A stretch of 64,000 bases of DNA from the IMG/VR virus record IMGVR_UViG_3300031963_000004, positions 124,001 through 188,000 of that record. One strand, given 5' to 3'. The DNA is from a virus. Positions 37,010 through 44,542 of the stretch are shown here, piece after piece. Numbering within the stretch: the first letter of the stretch is position 1; the number at the start of each line of letters is the position of its first letter. The position numbers and the translations under genes are program-made. The notes under the pieces are model-generated. The model was given only the letters and a program-made list of their open reading frames with translations, was not told the DNA's origin and made no database searches.

Positions 37010-38766
37010 TTTTATTAAAAAATATTACATTACGAAACTTTCTAAGTATCGGAGCAGTAACACAAGCAGTTGATTTTAACAGATCGGATTTAACTCTTAT
37101 CTTAGGTGAAAACTTAGACCTAGGTGGCGACGGTGCCCGTAACGGTACGGGTAAAACCACATTGATTCAGGGACTCTGTTATGCGTTGTTCGGTAATCCA
37201 ATCAATAACATTCGCAAAGATAATCTAGTAAATCGAACAAACGGTAAGGGTATGTTAGTTACCCTAGAGTTTGAGGTTAACGGTGTTTCTTATAAAATAG
37301 AAAGAGGTCGTAAGCCGAATATACTTAGATTCTATGCAAACAATGAGCAAACATCTAAAGATGATGCGCAGGGTGAAAATAAAGAAACGCAAGCTGAGAT
37401 AGAAAAAGTCATTCACATGAGTTTGGATATGTTCAAGCATATCGTTGCGTTGAACACGTACTCTGAACCGTTCTTAGCTATGAAGGCTAACGACCAAAGA
37501 AACATCATTGAGCAATTACTTGGCATTACATTGTTAAGTGAGAAAGCAGAAGTAATTAAGGGCTTAATTAAAGATAGCAAAGATAATATTCAACAAGAGG
37601 AATTTAAAATAAAAGCTATTGAAGAAGCAAATAAAAGAGTTAAGGAGCAGATTGATTCATTAAGACGCAGACAGACGCTTTGGAAGCAAAAGCATGAAAC
37701 GGATTTGTCTGCTTTAGTTACAAAATATGATGAGTTGTCAAAGCTTGACATTGCGATAGAGTTGAAGGCGCACAAAGACTTGGCAGCTTATAATGAGAAG
37801 GTTAAAGATAAGACCGAAAAACAAAAATGGTTGACAAGTGCTGAGCTTTCGTTAGCCAAAGAAAACAAGTTGTTAGAAAAGCTTAATCTTGAGGTTGAGA
37901 AATTAAGAAAACATGAATGTTATGCTTGTGGTCAAACAATGCATGACGCTAAGCATGAAGAGGTTCTTGCTAGCAAAGAAAAGCAGTTACAGGAAACTGC
38001 GTTGCAAGTTTTATCTACCTCAGGTCAAATAGATGAATTAATAACACAAATTGCAGACATAGGCGACGTGGGTTCTATGCCTAAATGTTTCTATGATACT
38101 GAACAGTTGGCGTTCGAACACGCAGGTAAGATAACTAGCCTAGAAGAACAGATTGCTAAAAAATCAGAAGAAACTGATCCATATGCAGAACAAATCACTG
38201 ATATGGAAAATCAAGCATTACAAACTATAGACTTTGATGCAATCAATAAGATTACTAGGGTTATGGAGCATCAAAAGTTCCTATTAGATTTGTTAACAAG
38301 CAAAGATAGTTTTGTTCGTAAAAAGATTATTGATCAGAACCTAAGTTATTTGAACGCAAGATTGACACACTATCTTGACAAGATTGGACTACCCCATCAA
38401 GTTATATTCTTAAATGATCTAACCGTAGAAATTACAGAGTTGGGTCGTGAATTAGACTTTGATAACTTGTCTAGAGGTGAGCGTAATAGATTGATACTAG
38501 GATTAAGTTTTGCTTTTCGTGACGTGTGGGAGAACTTGTACACCCCAATCAATGCATTGTTTATTGACGAATTAATTGACAGTGGTCTCGATACTATGGG
38601 CGTTGAAAATAGTATTGCGATTTTAAAAGATATGTCACGTAGACGACAAAAATCTATTTGGTTAGTATCACATAGAGAAGAATTAGCAGGAAGGGTGCCT
38701 AGTGTCTTGAAGGTTATAAAAGAGGGTGGATTTACCTCATACTCATCCGCAGCCGAAATAGGATAA
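37006..38766 (+). CDS. 46: Recombination nuclease subunit gp46 (SbcC/Rad50-like)
   Basis: A 586-residue ABC-type SMC-like ATPase (T4 gp46 560). Visible: a Walker A region GARNGTGKTT at residues 43-52, long coiled coils on both sides of a zinc hook CYAC at residues 305-308, the signature LSRGE at 488-492, and a Walker B ALFIDELIDSGLD with D521 and E522. A final H-loop VSHREE follows. It partners gp47 in end processing. The overlap with gp47 suggests balanced translation. Downstream, a homing endonuclease gene has been inserted before the next nucleotide-metabolism gene. Confidence 0.93.
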   Translation: MILLKNITLRNFLSIGAVTQAVDFNRSDLTLILGENLDLGGDGARNGTGKTTLIQGLCYALFGNPINNIRKDNLVNRTNGKGMLVTLEFEVNGVSYKIERGRKPNILRFYANNEQTSKDDAQGENKETQAEIEKVIHMSLDMFKHIVALNTYSEPFLAMKANDQRNIIEQLLGITLLSEKAEVIKGLIKDSKDNIQQEEFKIKAIEEANKRVKEQIDSLRRRQTLWKQKHETDLSALVTKYDELSKLDIAIELKAHKDLAAYNEKVKDKTEKQKWLTSAELSLAKENKLLEKLNLEVEKLRKHECYACGQTMHDAKHEEVLASKEKQLQETALQVLSTSGQIDELITQIADIGDVGSMPKCFYDTEQLAFEHAGKITSLEEQIAKKSEETDPYAEQITDMENQALQTIDFDAINKITRVMEHQKFLLDLLTSKDSFVRKKIIDQNLSYLNARLTHYLDKIGLPHQVIFLNDLTVEITELGRELDFDNLSRGERNRLILGLSFAFRDVWENLYTPINALFIDELIDSGLDTMGVENSIAILKDMSRRRQKSIWLVSHREELAGRVPSVLKVIKEGGFTSYSSAAEIG

Positions 38767-38780
38767 TTTTATGCAAATTT

Positions 38781-38823
38781 GATAAATAAGAAGTGAATCC
38801 AAACAGGAGAACTTATGTTTATC
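38781..38823 (+). promoter_or_regulatory. Late promoter GATAAATA inside a hairpin covering the HNH gene start
   Basis: GATAAATAAG (38781-38790) pairs with CTTA (38812-38815) plus TTTATC (38818-38823), a 10-bp stem with a 2-base bulge. The 5' arm contains the late-type motif GATAAATA (38781-38788). The AUG (38815-38817) lies in the 3' arm and AGGAGA (38805-38810) in the loop. Late transcripts starting just after the motif would lose the 5' arm; read-through from gp47/gp46 would keep the start codon folded. Confidence 0.6.
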
Positions 38824-39462
38824 AAAAACGAATCATATATTAGATACTATGAAATAATTGAAAATGCAAATAAAATTTGCCCAAGAACTATAAAAAAGAC
38901 TGAAGCAATGGAAATTAGAGGGTACATTGAAGATCATCACATCATACCTAAATGTTTAGGTGGAAAAGATGTTCTTTCTAACAAAGTATGGTTAACCGCA
39001 GAAGAACATTTCATATGTCATAAACTACTCACAGAAATGACGGTTGACACTGCTAATGGTAAAATGTGGAGTGCATTGTGGCGAATGATGAATAAACAAA
39101 GCAAAAATCAATCACGTGATTATCAAATAGATGCAAAAGAATATGCAATAGCTAGAGAACAAAATGCAAAAAATCATAGCATTAGGATGCAAGGTAGTTT
39201 GAACCCGTTTCATAATAAAAAACATTCTGATTCTACTAAAGAAGTTATGTCTGCTAAGAAAAAAGGTAAATCATACGAAGAAATTTTTGGTGCGACTAAG
39301 GCAAAAGAAATGCGACTCCGCAGAAGTAAAGAATCATTAGGAAAATTAAAAGGTCCTCAACAAAAAATTAAATGTTTGCATTGCGGGTCTGAAGGTGGGT
39401 TAGGGATTATGAAACGGTGGCACGGTGATAGATGTAAAAATTTAAATAACATACTAAAATGA
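38815..39462 (+). CDS. Free-standing HNH homing endonuclease
   Basis: A 215-residue protein with the HNH core DHHIIPKCLGG (HH at 41-42) followed by NKVWLTAEEHFICH (H65, H69), the beta-beta-alpha metal fold. A NUMOD3-like DNA-binding segment NPFHNKKHSDSTKEVM lies at about 130-145. A C-terminal zinc-finger-like set has C187, C190, H203 and C207. The enzyme would cut a specific DNA site and copy its own gene into phages lacking it. It sits between gp46 and a HAD gene, its stop overlaps the next ATG (ATGA), and it has its own late-type promoter. Lysine-rich, A-rich codon use differs somewhat from its neighbours. Confidence 0.87.
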   Translation: MFIKNESYIRYYEIIENANKICPRTIKKTEAMEIRGYIEDHHIIPKCLGGKDVLSNKVWLTAEEHFICHKLLTEMTVDTANGKMWSALWRMMNKQSKNQSRDYQIDAKEYAIAREQNAKNHSIRMQGSLNPFHNKKHSDSTKEVMSAKKKGKSYEEIFGATKAKEMRLRRSKESLGKLKGPQQKIKCLHCGSEGGLGIMKRWHGDRCKNLNNILK

Positions 39463-39944
39463 AATCGACATTATATCTAGATATGGACGGGGTCGTAGCT
39501 GACTTCAACAAATATGCGTATGACGTATTACGTGCGCCACCAACTGAGGGAGTTTACCCTAATGAGAAGTGGGTTAAGTTGCGTGATAATGAAAGATTGT
39601 ACAGAGATTTAGATAAAACTTCTTATGCGGATGAACTTATTGAGTTTTGTAGAGAGTTCGCATGGAACAAGTACAATTTAATATTTTTAACTGCTGTACC
39701 AAAAAACAATGACATGCATTGGTCATTCTACGATAAGGTAATGTGGGCGCACAAACATTTTCCAAACATACCTGTTCACTTTGGTCCGTTTAGTAAAGAT
39801 AAACATGTCCATTGTGTAATGGGAGACATATTAATTGATGACAGAACCAGCAACATAGAAGAATGGCGTAGTGCTGGTGGCATTGGAATACATCATAAAA
39901 CATTTAAAGATACAATTGAACAACTAAAAAATCTGCAGGATTAA
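39459..39944 (+). CDS. HAD-superfamily 5'(3')-deoxyribonucleotidase-like phosphatase
   Basis: A 161-residue protein with LYLDMDGVVADF (nucleophile D8, acid/base D10) as HAD motif I, FLTAVP (T78) as motif II, a lysine near 113-115 and ILIDDRTSN (D127, D128) as motif IV. This matches the small 5'(3')-nucleotidases that dephosphorylate deoxynucleoside monophosphates, often carried by phages for nucleotide pool control. Polynucleotide-kinase-type phosphatases are less likely because no kinase domain is present. The gene overlaps the homing endonuclease by four bases. Confidence 0.82.
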   Translation: MKSTLYLDMDGVVADFNKYAYDVLRAPPTEGVYPNEKWVKLRDNERLYRDLDKTSYADELIEFCREFAWNKYNLIFLTAVPKNNDMHWSFYDKVMWAHKHFPNIPVHFGPFSKDKHVHCVMGDILIDDRTSNIEEWRSAGGIGIHHKTFKDTIEQLKNLQD

Positions 39945-39964
39945 GGAACTAGATAAGTAGACTC

Positions 39965-40525
39965 ATGCCATCACCACAGAAAGCTAAAGGATCAGGATTT
40001 GAGCGAGAAATTGCTAAGTATCTCAGTGAAACATACGGAGAGAGCTTTATTCGTGCGCCCGGATCCGGTGCTTATATAGGTGGCAAAAATCAGAATCGCA
40101 CTCAGATATTACATGAGGGCCAGATTCGCAGTTTCAAAGGGGATATTGTTCCCGGAGAAAGTTTTCCAAAATTCAATGCAGAATGTAAGTTCTATAGTGA
40201 CTTTGCATTTCATTTGTTGCTAACAGGTGAACATAAGGTTTTAGATGGTTGGATACAACAATTACTTGATGTAGCTGACCCGGGTGATTGCAACATACTT
40301 TTTATGAAGTTTAATAGAATAGGAAGATATGTAGCAGTGCAATGTCACTTAACATGGATCATTGATAATTTTACTTTTTATGCAAGTAAAAAAGTTGGTG
40401 ATTGGTATATAATAGAATTTGATCATTTTATGGCTCACAATAAAAATTTACTCAAGGCATATTCAGGCAACACAGGCACATCAGACACCAAGTCAAGCAC
40501 TTCATTACTTACAATAGACATTTAA
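39965..40525 (+). CDS. Holliday-junction-resolvase-like PD-(D/E)xK nuclease
   Basis: A 186-residue protein with KAKGSGFEREIAKYLSETY (E13), RAPGSGAYIGG, FKGDIV (D60) and NAECKFY (E73, K75). This is the arrangement of archaeal-Hjc-type resolvases and related PD-(D/E)xK endonucleases: E, then GD, then ExK. In a T4-like setting it may resolve or debranch DNA before packaging, the role gp49 plays in T4 with an unrelated fold; that role is inference. It follows the HAD gene by 20 bases and is the last plus-strand gene before the structured intergenic element. The serine/threonine-rich last 25 residues look disordered. Confidence 0.72.
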   Translation: MPSPQKAKGSGFEREIAKYLSETYGESFIRAPGSGAYIGGKNQNRTQILHEGQIRSFKGDIVPGESFPKFNAECKFYSDFAFHLLLTGEHKVLDGWIQQLLDVADPGDCNILFMKFNRIGRYVAVQCHLTWIIDNFTFYASKKVGDWYIIEFDHFMAHNKNLLKAYSGNTGTSDTKSSTSLLTIDI

Positions 40526-40983
40526 TACAATTCGACGGTCAAGTTGTTGACCCTCCTTGAGGACGTACAGGTAGTGCTGTGCTGACGGATCTGGAGTACG
40601 CCTAAGATTAATCTTAGGGAACACCGACAGGGCAATCGTGTGGAGCGAACCCTGAATGAGTACATAGTTAACTTTGTCTTGCGACTATGTAACATGCGTT
40701 GCTGAGGCGTTATTTATAAGAAATAATAGTCTCACTACAGTCCCAATAAACTTTACAGAGCAACCGGTGGCGATTGACAGCGAAAAGGGCTAGTTAGTCG
40801 GGGAATAGACAACATGGGTGACGGTCATGGCAAGTAACCTTTACCAATGGTAGTGCTGAATAGCACTACCATGGATTCAAATCGGCAATTAGTTAATATA
40901 ATCCTATAATAAGAATAAGTCCGAACAAACGAATGAGCGATAGCGAATGAGTGTGAAGGACTTAGATTAGCGAAGCTAATCTC
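40526..40983. ncRNA. Gene-free element with at least ten stems, candidate structured RNA
   Basis: No convincing coding frame exists here, and base composition is visibly less AT-rich than around it. Perfect stems on the plus strand include GGTCAA/TTGACC (40537-40552), CGTAC/GTACG (40564-40600), CCTAAG/CTTAGG (40601-40618), CAGGG/CCCTG (40628-40654), ACATAGT/ACTATGT (40662-40690), TTATTT/AAATAA (around 40710-40726) and an 11-bp ATGGTAGTGCT/AGCACTACCAT with GAAT loop (40847-40872). TAAGTCC/GGACTTA (40916-40964) and AGATTAGC/GCTAATCT (40964-40982) close it. GGTAGTGCTG occurs at both 40570 and 40849, so AGCACTACC could pair with either copy. Strand is undecided, and no known RNA family (tRNA, tmRNA, RNase P, group I intron) was recognised. 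Confidence 0.45.
40711..40718 (-). promoter_or_regulatory. Late-consensus motif TATAAATA on the minus strand inside the structured element
   Basis: An exact TATAAATA reads leftward and would start a transcript through the left half of the element and then antisense to the resolvase gene. The same bases also form the TTATTT/AAATAA stem, so the match may be incidental. Confidence 0.25.
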
Positions 40984-41214
40984 TTAAAAGAATGGCATCT
41001 GAGATTTTTTTGTGGTTTCTAGGTTTTCTTCAATAATTTCGTTTAATGATTGGAGTTCTTCCGGGCTCATGTTTAATACATCTTCATAGGATACAGCTCC
41101 GCGCATATACCAGGCTATACGTTGTGCATTTTTCTTAATAGCCTTAACGTCTTTCTCCATGCCTTCTATAAGCTTCCCGATACCCTCGGAGTCGAGGTAT
41201 AGAAGCTTTATTCG
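40984..41214 (-). CDS. -1 frameshift extension of gp26 (76 codons)
   Basis: In the -1 frame relative to gp26 an open frame runs from the slippery site at 41220-41214 to TAA at 40986-40984. It adds RIKLLYLDSEGIGKLIEG, then a segment with IKKNAQRIAWYMRGAVSYED and the ending NLETTKKSQMPFF. That ending is of a type I associate with a small protein encoded after gp26 in marine T4-like phages. Independent start at the ATG at 41160 (58 residues) is possible, but the only Shine-Dalgarno-like bases (GAAGG) are one base from it. The fused product would be about 352 residues. This parallels the G/GT tail chaperones encoded beside tape-measure genes, and tape-measure-type genes are indeed adjacent here. 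Confidence 0.65.
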   Translation of the reverse strand, partial: RIKLLYLDSEGIGKLIEGMEKDVKAIKKNAQRIAWYMRGAVSYEDVLNMSPEELQSLNEIIEENLETTKKSQMPFF

Positions 41215-41220
41215 AAAAAA
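41163..41220 (-). other. Programmed -1 frameshift signal: slippery T TTT TTC plus downstream stem
   Basis: In the gp26 frame the codons GAT TTT TTC GAA TAA contain the heptamer T TTT TTC (41220-41214), a canonical X XXY YYZ site two codons before the stop. After an 8-base spacer comes CTTCTATA (41205-41198), which pairs with TATAGAAG (41170-41163). Between them CCTCG-ACTC-CGAGG (41197-41184) forms an inner hairpin; ATACC/GGTAT is an alternative extension. Site, spacer and structure are all within the usual ranges. Confidence 0.68.
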
Positions 41221-42041
41221 TCGCTGATGTTCAACGTGAATGGTTGATCATATTCATGCTTACAATGTGTACATGCAATATGTAATGGTTTAATTTGTGT
41301 GGTTTCTCTTAATTTAATGCTGGTTTCACGAATCATTTCAAAGGTTTTCTTATCGGTATTATTGAGAAAATCTTTAATATAAGCCTTTTCAGATACTACT
41401 GCTTCAGGTGTAGCTATGTATTCTATAACATTAACTAATACATCAATTGTGCTGTCCCCGATTATTTTGAGAATTTCGGTACTTCTAGCCTCACGTTCTG
41501 GGCCTTCTTCCATAGAGTTTAGAGTGATAAATGCTCTTTGAATTTCTAATTGCCTTGCAGTGCTATTAGTAAGTTCTTTGTACATTAATGGTCTAAATTT
41601 AATACGTAAATTATCAATCATTAATGGTCTATCATAATCACCCGGGGCGAAGTTATTAAGTACAAAACTTAAATTTAATCCAAACTTACTATCTTCATTA
41701 CAATTTGGACATGTAGTATCTAAATCCATATCATTACCATTAGTCGCTATTTTAATAGCAACTAATATAGCATCCAAATCAACACTGCTTATAGCCCATG
41801 GGTCTTTAATACTAGGTACACAACTGCGTATTATCTCAGCCACCGCTGATCCATTGTATAATGCATCAGGTGTTTTACTGGTTATCTCATCAATAGCAGT
41901 CATAGGATAAACTGGTAGTTCACCAGTTTCTGTCATAACCAAAACATCAGGACCATATCCTTTCCCTTGAGTTGGTAATTTTAAATAGATTCCTGGTCTG
42001 CGAAAGTATTGCTTAAGTGGGTTATGTTCGATACTGCTCAT
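41208..42041 (-). CDS. 26: Baseplate hub assembly protein gp26
   Basis: A 277-residue homologue of T4 gp26 (208), a hub assembly factor. The start FRRPGIYLKLPTQGKGY and ELPVYPMTAIDEI, then TPDALYNGSAVAEIIRSCVP, form the family signature. CPNC (111-114) and CTHC (257-260) suggest a zinc-ribbon-like pair. AGGAGA precedes the ATG. It ends SDFFE-stop directly at a slippery heptamer that leads into a 76-codon -1 extension. It is divergently transcribed from the tape-measure-type genes, with a shared palindromic late-promoter region between them. Confidence 0.85.
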   Translation of the reverse strand: MSSIEHNPLKQYFRRPGIYLKLPTQGKGYGPDVLVMTETGELPVYPMTAIDEITSKTPDALYNGSAVAEIIRSCVPSIKDPWAISSVDLDAILVAIKIATNGNDMDLDTTCPNCNEDSKFGLNLSFVLNNFAPGDYDRPLMIDNLRIKFRPLMYKELTNSTARQLEIQRAFITLNSMEEGPEREARSTEILKIIGDSTIDVLVNVIEYIATPEAVVSEKAYIKDFLNNTDKKTFEMIRETSIKLRETTQIKPLHIACTHCKHEYDQPFTLNISDFFE

Positions 42042-42070
42042 TCTATCTCCTAAAACGGTAATTTTTTGCG

Positions 42071-42097
42071 ACTAAATATAATAGTCAAATATTTAGT
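42071..42097. promoter_or_regulatory. Divergent late-type promoters forming an inverted repeat
   Basis: ACTAAATAT on the plus strand (42071-42079) and its exact inverted copy ATATTTAGT (42089-42097) lie in the 68-base gap between gp26 and the tape-measure-type gene. Each copy reads outward as a CTAAATA late-type element, 31 bases before the plus-strand ATG and 48 before the minus-strand ATG. Confidence 0.45.
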
Positions 42098-42109
42098 GGC
42101 AAAAAACAC

Positions 42110-44539
42110 ATGGCTGATATTCCTGATGACTTAAGAGATACAAGCGAAGATGCTTCCAGAGCGGCTAGGGAAGCTGCCAACGCCCTACGTAGGGCAGTAG
42201 AAGCAGAAGCAGAAAAAAGAGAAAGAATAGAAAGAGCTAAAGCCGGAGTTGAGCAGTTAGCCGGAAGTGCCATATCCTTTTCAAGAACTTTAACTGAAAA
42301 TTCGGGGAGTATGGGAAAATACGGATCTGCTATCGATCAAGCAGCTTCAGGGGTAGGTGATTTAGTAAGCTTGTTAGGACCTTTTGGTATAGTCGCAGGT
42401 TTATTAATAAAAGTTGTAGGTAAACTTGTAGGACAGGTTTTAAAAACAGACGATACTCTTATTCAGGGGTATGACAAATTAGCAGAGATGGGAGGTGCTA
42501 CTGCATTTAGCACCGACGGCTTAAGAGATTTAGCACTTGAAATGAAGTGGACTGTTAGCGACGGTGCATTTACGCAACTAGTAGATGTGGTCGCTGAATT
42601 TGGTAACAACGTAACAGGATTGGGCACAACAGCTGGCGTTGGTATTAAAAACTTCATGAAAATTGTCGAGATGGAACCTGTTGTTAGGGAAGAATTCACA
42701 CGCTTAGGTATAGGACAAAAAAAGGTAGCGCAATTACAAGCTTCATATCTTGCTAATGAAATAAAATTAGGTGGCCGTAGATACAAAGATAATGAAACTT
42801 TAAGAAAAGAATCATTATCTTATATAAGAAATTTAGTTGAGTTAAGTGCCTTAACTGGTGAAAATATTGATGAGATTAAGAAAAGGCAAGAAAACGATTT
42901 AAAAGACATTGGATATAATCTAGCGTTGCAAGAAAGAATGCAACAAAAGAATGGTCAACAACTTAAGTTGAATATTCAAAGAGGTGTTGAACTAGCAGGC
43001 CAAGTTGATGAAGGCTCACGTAAAGCAGTTATGGAAGTTGTTGCTAAGGGATCTGCCGTTGGTCCTGCCGCTGCTGCGCTACAGCAACGATTTAGTATGG
43101 CTGGTTTAGATTTTGTAGAAACAGTGCAATCATTCGAAAAGGGAATGATTAAAGAAGATGAGTTTAGAAGAAGATTTCAACAAGCTAATAAGGCTACATT
43201 TGAAAAATTAGGAAAAGGATTCCAACTAGATGCGCAAGGTTTAAGCAATGTTTATGCGATTTCTGCAAAAACAATGGAATTCCAATCTAAAACGATTGGT
43301 GAAAACACATCGCAGCAAGTAAAAGACGATGTTAAAAATGTCAAAGATAGAAAAGACGAAATAAAAGATGGTCAAGTTGCGATTCAAGATGCAACTACTC
43401 AATTAACCAGAGCGTTTGATGAATTTATAAAATTAATTTCTGGACCTGTACATGCTGCATTCAAAGGATTAATTTATTCATTGCAGGCATTAACTAAAGG
43501 TATAACGAAGTTTGTAAATTTTATTGGCTTAGCTAAAAATTTCGGTGATAAGTCTAAAGTAGATCCTACTATGCCATTTGCGTTTGATTCTATTGAAGAA
43601 TTACTTGATCAACAGATCGAATCAAATAAAGAAATGATTCGAATAGAAAAATTATTTAAAGAAAAAGGAACATCACCTAAATCAAAATTTGAAGATCCAA
43701 ATTCTGTAAAGGCCCTACTTAAGAATCCATCTTTAGTTAAAGAAAGATACAACTATCTTGAAGCAGAAGAAACATACAGGGGAACAACCCAACAATTAGA
43801 AAAACTTTTAGGTACTGAAGGATATAAAAAAGCATTAGAAGAAAGAGAGAAAAATTTAAGAGAAGGTAAAACAAAAGAAGAAGCGGCAAATAAGGAAGCA
43901 GCGAAGAATCAGCAACCAAAAGAATCAGCTACCGCAAATACTGTTGGACCACCTCAAACTCCTACAAGTACAACTACTGCGACGGTAAATACTAACGAAC
44001 AACCAAGAACAAGTACATCTGCTCCTAGCAATGGTCAACAACCAACACAAAAATTTATGCGAGGTGGTATCGCTAGGAATCCAAATCAAGCTAATAGCCT
44101 TGTTTCACATTTAGGTGGAAATGCCAAAATACCTTTACCGAATGGTATTAATTTACCAGCTGATGTTTCTTTATCTGAAGATTTACTATCAAAATTAATG
44201 TCAGCACAACCCGGTGCTAGTAATAACACTGACATTTTTGCATCACTTCAAAATGCTATGCAAAATATGAAAATAGATGCCGTACCTGCTAATTTTGAAA
44301 TGAATAGTAAAAATATATTGAGAGATACGGATAATATGGATAGTATTACAGGTAACTATGCAGAAACACTTAAAAAATCAATTGATAATACTATTAAGAT
44401 GCCCGAAAAATCTCAAATGAAATCTAATAATGTTAATGATATTTTATCTGTTATAGTTGAAAAAATGGATGTTTTAGCTAGTAAGATGAATGAAAACGTA
44501 GATAATCAATATACTACTTTACTAAAGAGTAGAAGATAA
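42110..44539 (+). CDS. Tape-measure-type tail protein, paralogue A
   Basis: An 809-residue protein: a highly charged alpha-helical N-terminus (EDASRAAREAANALRRAVEA), a hydrophobic segment LLGPFGIVAGLLIKVVGKL near residues 88-107, long helices, then a Pro/Thr/Gln-rich disordered region (~600-650). It shares a core with the next gene: FTRLGIGQKKVAQLQASYL, ETLRKESLSYIRNLVELSALTGE cut as SYIRNLVELSALTGE, matching SSLEYAKSLTKLSALTGE. Helical length, a hydrophobic patch and position next to gp26 point to a tape-measure role like T4 gp29; direct gp29 similarity is not evident. No peptidase motif is present. Confidence 0.6.
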   Translation: MADIPDDLRDTSEDASRAAREAANALRRAVEAEAEKRERIERAKAGVEQLAGSAISFSRTLTENSGSMGKYGSAIDQAASGVGDLVSLLGPFGIVAGLLIKVVGKLVGQVLKTDDTLIQGYDKLAEMGGATAFSTDGLRDLALEMKWTVSDGAFTQLVDVVAEFGNNVTGLGTTAGVGIKNFMKIVEMEPVVREEFTRLGIGQKKVAQLQASYLANEIKLGGRRYKDNETLRKESLSYIRNLVELSALTGENIDEIKKRQENDLKDIGYNLALQERMQQKNGQQLKLNIQRGVELAGQVDEGSRKAVMEVVAKGSAVGPAAAALQQRFSMAGLDFVETVQSFEKGMIKEDEFRRRFQQANKATFEKLGKGFQLDAQGLSNVYAISAKTMEFQSKTIGENTSQQVKDDVKNVKDRKDEIKDGQVAIQDATTQLTRAFDEFIKLISGPVHAAFKGLIYSLQALTKGITKFVNFIGLAKNFGDKSKVDPTMPFAFDSIEELLDQQIESNKEMIRIEKLFKEKGTSPKSKFEDPNSVKALLKNPSLVKERYNYLEAEETYRGTTQQLEKLLGTEGYKKALEEREKNLREGKTKEEAANKEAAKNQQPKESATANTVGPPQTPTSTTTATVNTNEQPRTSTSAPSNGQQPTQKFMRGGIARNPNQANSLVSHLGGNAKIPLPNGINLPADVSLSEDLLSKLMSAQPGASNNTDIFASLQNAMQNMKIDAVPANFEMNSKNILRDTDNMDSITGNYAETLKKSIDNTIKMPEKSQMKSNNVNDILSVIVEKMDVLASKMNENVDNQYTTLLKSRR

Positions 44540-44542
44540 TAC

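Noticed and set aside
40522-40695. A 57-codon minus-strand frame within the structured intergenic element
   Set aside because: No ribosome site; the peptide is rich in Arg, Ser, Thr and Cys and looks random; it runs through several perfect stems and overlaps the resolvase stop.
40873-40887. A T-arm-like GGATTCAAATC suggesting a tRNA
   Set aside because: Flanking bases do not pair as a T stem, and no acceptor, D or anticodon arm can be drawn around it.
40964-40982. Terminator hairpin between the convergent operons
   Set aside because: The 8-bp stem is good but neither strand has a following T run, so it is kept only as a stem of the structured element.
40526-40983. Group I intron, tmRNA or RNase P RNA
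   Set aside because: Conserved core strings of these RNAs could not be found on either strand, and no split gene flanks the element.
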